From Candidatus Microsaccharimonas sossegonensis (GTDB lineage Bacteria; Patescibacteriota; Saccharimonadia; Saccharimonadales; Saccharimonadaceae), in contig SCKX01000001.1 in the NCBI GenBank assembly GCA_004100325.1, positions 603,453 through 667,452 of the forward strand: a DNA stretch of 64,000 nucleotides. Direction: 5' to 3'. A model generated the notes under the pieces. It did not search any database, was not told the origin of the DNA, and saw only the letters and a list, made by a program, of their open reading frames with translations. Positions 59,916 through 64,000 of the stretch are shown here, in pieces. Both the position numbers and the translations under genes were made by a program. Within the stretch, counting starts at the first letter, position 1, and each line of letters begins with the position of its first letter.

Positions 59916-60569
59916 TTATGCCTCCTCTCCATTCTTTGGAGTGACCAGCCAGTTCGAAAGGGTTGGAAGTGAAGCTGCCGATAGGACGATGGTGTCGGCA
60001 TTCATAATATGGTATACAGTGAGATATGTGGTACTGACAAGTAGGACGTTCTGAATGTTGTTAGTTGATCGTAGCAGTGCAGGTGTTTTTTCATCAACAA
60101 CCAATAGTGTCTTGCGGTTCAATTGGTTGTCTTTAAAAAACTTAACTGCATCGGCTGTTTTACCGGTTGGCTTGAAATCTAGAACAACAATTTTGCCAGC
60201 TTGGTTCGCTAGTGTTAACGCTTGGCGAACTGCCTGGCGCTTTGCATGAGTCGAGATTTTAATCTTGTAGTTTTCATTGCCAAGAGGACCAAAAACGATT
60301 CCACCTCCACGCCAGATTGGGTTACGTGATGAACCGAAACGGGCCCGGCCAGTTCCCTTTTGCTTCCAAGGTTTTTTACCTCCGCCACTAACTTTACCGC
60401 GTGTTTTTGTGGTTGCACTTGCCTGGCGTGCGGTTGCAAGGTAGGCGTCGTAAGCAAGTTTTAAAAGATTGTGGTTTTTTATTTCCACGTCAAAAACATC
60501 TTTTGGAAGCTGTGTTGATACGGGCGTAGCCACTACTGCTTTAGCTGTAGCTTTAGTATCATTTTTCAT
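59916..60569 (-). CDS. rplD: 50S ribosomal protein uL4
   Basis: TKTRGKVSGGGKKPWKQKGTGRARFGSSRNPIWRGGGIVFGP. Confidence 0.95.
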   Translation of the reverse strand: MKNDTKATAKAVVATPVSTQLPKDVFDVEIKNHNLLKLAYDAYLATARQASATTKTRGKVSGGGKKPWKQKGTGRARFGSSRNPIWRGGGIVFGPLGNENYKIKISTHAKRQAVRQALTLANQAGKIVVLDFKPTGKTADAVKFFKDNQLNRKTLLVVDEKTPALLRSTNNIQNVLLVSTTYLTVYHIMNADTIVLSAASLPTLSNWLVTPKNGEEA

Positions 60570-61198
60570 GCTTTTCCTCCTACAGTTGTGCGTGCGTTAA
60601 GCACTATCAGACCTTTTTTGGGACCCGGGACTGCACCACGTAAACCGATCAAGTTATGCTTGCTATCAATGTAGCTGACAACAAGGTTTTTCACTGTTAC
60701 TTGGTCGTGGCCCATCCGACCTGCCATACGCTTGCCTTTAAAAACTTTTTGTGGGTACATCGAACCGATTGACCCTACTTTACGAACATTGCCATTTCCG
60801 CCGTGTGTACTTTTGCTGGTTGCAAAGTTATGGCGTTTCACAGTACCTGCGAATCCTTTACCTTTGCTGACACCAGTTACATCGACGATATCGCCAACTG
60901 CAAATGCGTTGACGTCAATAGTGCTACCGACGGTTATTTCTTCTGGAAGAGCCTCAACACGGAATTCACGAATGAATTTCGGAGTAACAGAGCTGGATTT
61001 GACATGTCCAGCAACGGCCTTGCTCAGGTTCTTACCTAAATCAAATCCTACTTGGACTGCGTTGTAGCCGTCGGTATCGACAGTTTTTACCTGAGTGACA
61101 GTCACAGGACCAGCTTGAATAAGCGTGACAGGAACTGCCTTGCCATCTTCGCTGATGATTTGGGTCATACCAATTTTGGTACCGAGAAGTGCTTTCAT
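60566..61198 (-). CDS. rplC: 50S ribosomal protein uL3
   Basis: MKALLGTKIGMTQIISEDGKAVPVTLIQAGP; GSIGSMYPQKVFKGKRMAGRMG. Confidence 0.96.
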   Translation of the reverse strand: MKALLGTKIGMTQIISEDGKAVPVTLIQAGPVTVTQVKTVDTDGYNAVQVGFDLGKNLSKAVAGHVKSSSVTPKFIREFRVEALPEEITVGSTIDVNAFAVGDIVDVTGVSKGKGFAGTVKRHNFATSKSTHGGNGNVRKVGSIGSMYPQKVFKGKRMAGRMGHDQVTVKNLVVSYIDSKHNLIGLRGAVPGPKKGLIVLNARTTVGGKA

Positions 61199-61425
61199 AG
61201 ACTTCTAAACTCCCACTTAAAATTCTTGGTGGAAGGCAGTATCTTTACCTTACATCGTAGTGAAACTACGTATGTTATAAGAGAAAGACTTACCAATTCA
61301 CCAAGAATTGCTTGTTATTTTCGTAATGTTACTGCATTACTATACCAAAGGGGAGTTTCGTCGTCAAGAGGTTCTACCTCTTACATTACGTCCTCCATCA
61401 TCAATCATTGCTGTATACTAAAAAC

Positions 61426-62340
61426 ATGAAAAAGCCGTTTCATGGTGGTCATCAGCGATTCCTTCGTCGTCATGTCATGAGCTTTCTTATTATTACCAGC
61501 GCTGGGCTTGGTGCTGCTGGCGCGAACTATTGGCTCATCACCACCACAAATAGTGCCATCGACGCAACACAAAAAGCGAGTGCGGCGGCATCAAAAAGTG
61601 CGGATGTAAAGATCGATGCTTTAAAAGTCCAGCGTGCTGCCTAATTAAAAACAAAGCAAGAAGCGGCCGCTAAAGCTGCTGCCCTTCAAGCCCAAACCGC
61701 AACCAGCAAGGCGGCAGCGACGATTGACTCTTCGTCATGTAATACGTCTAAAACGTACAACAATCCAGCATCAATCGACGTTGTCGTCAACAAAAAACAT
61801 TGTATTCAACCACTTACTTATGTTCCTCAGGATCTTGTATCTGTCGCAGATGTGAACGGAAACAGCTATGCACTGAGCGCAAAAATCGCGTCAAGTTTTA
61901 AAGCCATGTCAGATGCCGCTGTGGCAGCCGGCGAAAGTTTTTATATTACAAGCAGCTATCGTTCTTATAACGATCAAGTTTCAACTTATGCTTACTGGGT
62001 AAGAACCAGTGGTGCAAATAACGCTGATACTTTTAGCGCTCGACCTGGCTATAGTGAACATCAAACTGGCCTTGCTTTTGATGTGGCGGCATCTGTCAAT
62101 AGCAAACAATACGTATTGAGTGACTTTAACAAAACAACCCGATACAACTGGCTCCAGGCGAACGCAGCAGATTACGGCTTTATTCAGCGCTATTATGCAG
62201 GCTCGGAGTCGATCACTGGTTATAAAGCTGAAGAATGGCATTACCGCTACGTTGGGGTTGCTGTCGCGAAAGACATGCAAAAAAAAGGCATAAAGACACT
62301 TGAAGAATATTGGGGCGTCTCAGGTGGTAATTACTATTAA
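61426..62340 (+). pseudogene. M15 (VanY-type) D-Ala-D-Ala carboxypeptidase with in-frame TAA
   Basis: N-terminal TM and Ala-rich linker end in TAA (61642-61644). The same frame continues to ITSSYRSYNDQVSTYAYW..RPGYSEHQTGLAFDVA..EEWHYRYVG. Confidence 0.8.
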
Positions 62341-62410
62341 CATCGCTTGTGTTTATGAGGATTTTAAGCAATAATACATATATTAGCTAACTTCTAACTT
62401 AAGGATTATC

Positions 62411-62695
62411 ATGGTCGCCAAAAAAAATGCTGCCAAAAAAACCTCCAAAACATTATCAGCATCTAAAAAACTTTCGAAAGGTGTATCAAAAAAGCATTTC
62501 AAGAGTGTCCCGCAAAAAACGGTGTCAATGCGGTCATTTCACCTTTATAAAGATACACTTCCATTCACAACCACTCGACTAACCCGCCAAACTGTCTATT
62601 GGCTCATCCTGCTTACATTTATTGTCGTTACCCAGTTATGGATCCTTAAACTACAAACTGACATTGTGAACTTGACGGCACTTATGAATTATTAA
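62411..62695 (+). CDS. small Lys-rich protein with C-terminal TM
   Basis: 94 aa; basic N-terminus, then TVYWLILLTFIVVTQLWIL. Confidence 0.6.
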   Translation: MVAKKNAAKKTSKTLSASKKLSKGVSKKHFKSVPQKTVSMRSFHLYKDTLPFTTTRLTRQTVYWLILLTFIVVTQLWILKLQTDIVNLTALMNY

Positions 62696-62710
62696 AAACG
62701 ATAAAAGATA

Positions 62711-62734
62711 AAAACCTCCACAATGGAGGTTTTT
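62711..62734. terminator. bidirectional terminator
   Basis: AAAACCTCCa-ca-aTGGAGGTTTT. Confidence 0.85.
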
Positions 62735-62749
62735 ATTATGAACTTGAAA

Positions 62750-63076
62750 TTACATCCGAATTTCTGCGTCGACACCAGCTGGAAGGCTAAGGTTTTGGAG
62801 GCTGTCGATCGTTTTGGGGGTTGCGTTCGTAATGTCGATAAGACGTTTATGAATACGCATTTCAAATGCTTCACCACCCTTTTTATACACGTGTGGACTT
62901 TTTACAACGGTAAATGTACTACGACGGGTCGGAAGTGGGACGGGTCCGGCGATGTTTGCACCACTACGAATAGCGGTGTCAATAATTTGCTTGGCTGATT
63001 GGTCGATGACCTTGTGGTCATATGCTTTTAGGCGAATACGAATGCGTAGGCCTTGGTCTTTTGCTGCTTCTGCCAT
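62750..63076 (-). CDS. rpsJ: 30S ribosomal protein uS10
   Basis: [72 protein letters not shown]. Confidence 0.96.
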   Translation of the reverse strand: MAEAAKDQGLRIRIRLKAYDHKVIDQSAKQIIDTAIRSGANIAGPVPLPTRRSTFTVVKSPHVYKKGGEAFEMRIHKRLIDITNATPKTIDSLQNLSLPAGVDAEIRM

Positions 63077-63220
63077 GATGAAAGTCAGAAACCTTTCTTG
63101 GTTTATATCGTGTAACCTCTGCTCGAATCGCTTTTATGACGTCTGACCGAGTTATCACGAAGGATTGATATTCCCTATTATTGTACCAGTTTTCAGTTTT
63201 TATGTGAATATGTTATAAGT

Positions 63221-63667
63221 ATGTTTATGAATCAATATAATAATTCGCATGTAAACATTACTTATCGTCTGCGAAACATTTTAGAACTCAATGGGCGCTC
63301 ATTAGAATCGGTTGATTTAACTCCAGCCGCTCTCGCTAATATTATTACACAGATTGATGCCGAACTTAGCAAGAAAATGATTGAGGAAGCTGCATTCAAT
63401 CAGGAATACCGACCAACGGCGTCACGATTTATTCGACCGGTTGTCCTTATTGCACGACTTGCACTTGAAGACCAACCTTTTATGGCACTAAATCGACGTG
63501 CTCTTCAAAGTGGTGAACGTTACTTTACCCATGGTAGTGTACTGACCGAAGAAGCTCTACCTTATTGGAATAGCGTTGCAGGAACCGGCTATCAACCACA
63601 AGTCCATAATCTTCGCAGCACTGACGCATCGACTGCCGGCATTTGGCTAGGTATTAGTGAAAAATAG
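63221..63667 (+). CDS. hypothetical protein
   Basis: 148 aa ORF, no recognised domain. Confidence 0.5.
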   Translation: MFMNQYNNSHVNITYRLRNILELNGRSLESVDLTPAALANIITQIDAELSKKMIEEAAFNQEYRPTASRFIRPVVLIARLALEDQPFMALNRRALQSGERYFTHGSVLTEEALPYWNSVAGTGYQPQVHNLRSTDASTAGIWLGISEK

Positions 63668-63690
63668 TATACATTACGATATTACGATCA

Positions 63691-63722
63691 AAAACCTCCG
63701 ATTGTTTTGACCGGAGGTTTTT
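63691..63722. terminator. bidirectional terminator
   Basis: AAAACCTCCG-attgttttgac-CGGAGGTTTTT. Confidence 0.85.
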
Positions 63723-63765
63723 CTCTAAAATGATTAGATTTGAAATAATTTGTTACTTATTTACA

Positions 63766-64000
63766 TTATTTAACAATTTTCGTTACCACACCAGCGCCAA
63801 CAGTTTTGCCACCTTCACGGATAGCGAAGTTGAGACCTTGCTCCATAGCGATTGGGGCAAGAAGCTTCACTTTAAATGTTAGCGTATCACCAGGAATAAC
63901 AAGTTCTTTGTCAGCCGGTAATTCGACTTCACCAGTGACATCCGTGGTACGGAAGTAGAACTGAGGTTTGTAACCCTTACTGAATGGGGTGTGTCGTCCA
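63766..64000 (-). CDS. tuf: elongation factor Tu, C-terminal part (runs off window; absent from ORF track)
   Basis: Minus strand reads [77 protein letters not shown]. Confidence 0.95.
   Translation of the reverse strand, partial: GRHTPFSKGYKPQFYFRTTDVTGEVELPADKELVIPGDTLTFKVKLLAPIAMEQGLNFAIREGGKTVGAGVVTKIVK

Noticed and set aside
61642-61644. Stop-codon recoding as in SR1/Gracilibacteria
   Set aside because: The interrupted codon is TAA, not TGA, and the many ribosomal genes need no recoding.

Overview
The window looks like a chromosomal segment of a Candidate Phyla Radiation bacterium, most likely Saccharibacteria/TM7. This is inferred from gene content, the absence of rpmD (uL30), and the mix of families; no search was run. 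The right half (about 39.4-64 kb) is mostly housekeeping: three tRNAs, trpS, rluD-type synthase, holB-like, an S10/spc/alpha ribosomal protein supercluster on the minus strand, secY, infA, rpoA, and the 3' end of tuf at the window edge. A glycan cluster (GT4, GH57, GH15) lies at 34.3-39.4 kb. The left half is accessory-rich. (1) A visibly more GC-rich actinobacterial-like type IV secretion gene set lies at 4.8-12.1 kb, with strong hairpins in several gene gaps. (2) A short Cys-rich, double-Gly leader-like peptide gene with its own promoter and terminator lies at 13.3-13.6 kb. (3) There is a G1/eqolisin-like glutamic peptidase and a csoR/copper P-type ATPase operon with a CsoR-type operator. 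(4) A decayed mobile region at about 22.3-34.06 kb ends in tRNA-Trp and holds two broken serine recombinases, a type III restriction remnant, a second T4SS gene set with a truncated VirB4, and a diversity-generating-retroelement-like module. That module has a DGR-type RT, an Avd-like four-helix protein, and an AAC-rich YLNR..NDNW tail resembling a template/variable repeat. A (GA)14.5 dinucleotide tract lies in the shared 5' region of the divergent RT and Avd ORFs. I consider the DGR module with the shared GA tract the most interesting locus. Several genes carry single-base homopolymer indels or an in-frame stop, which may be real decay or residual assembly error.
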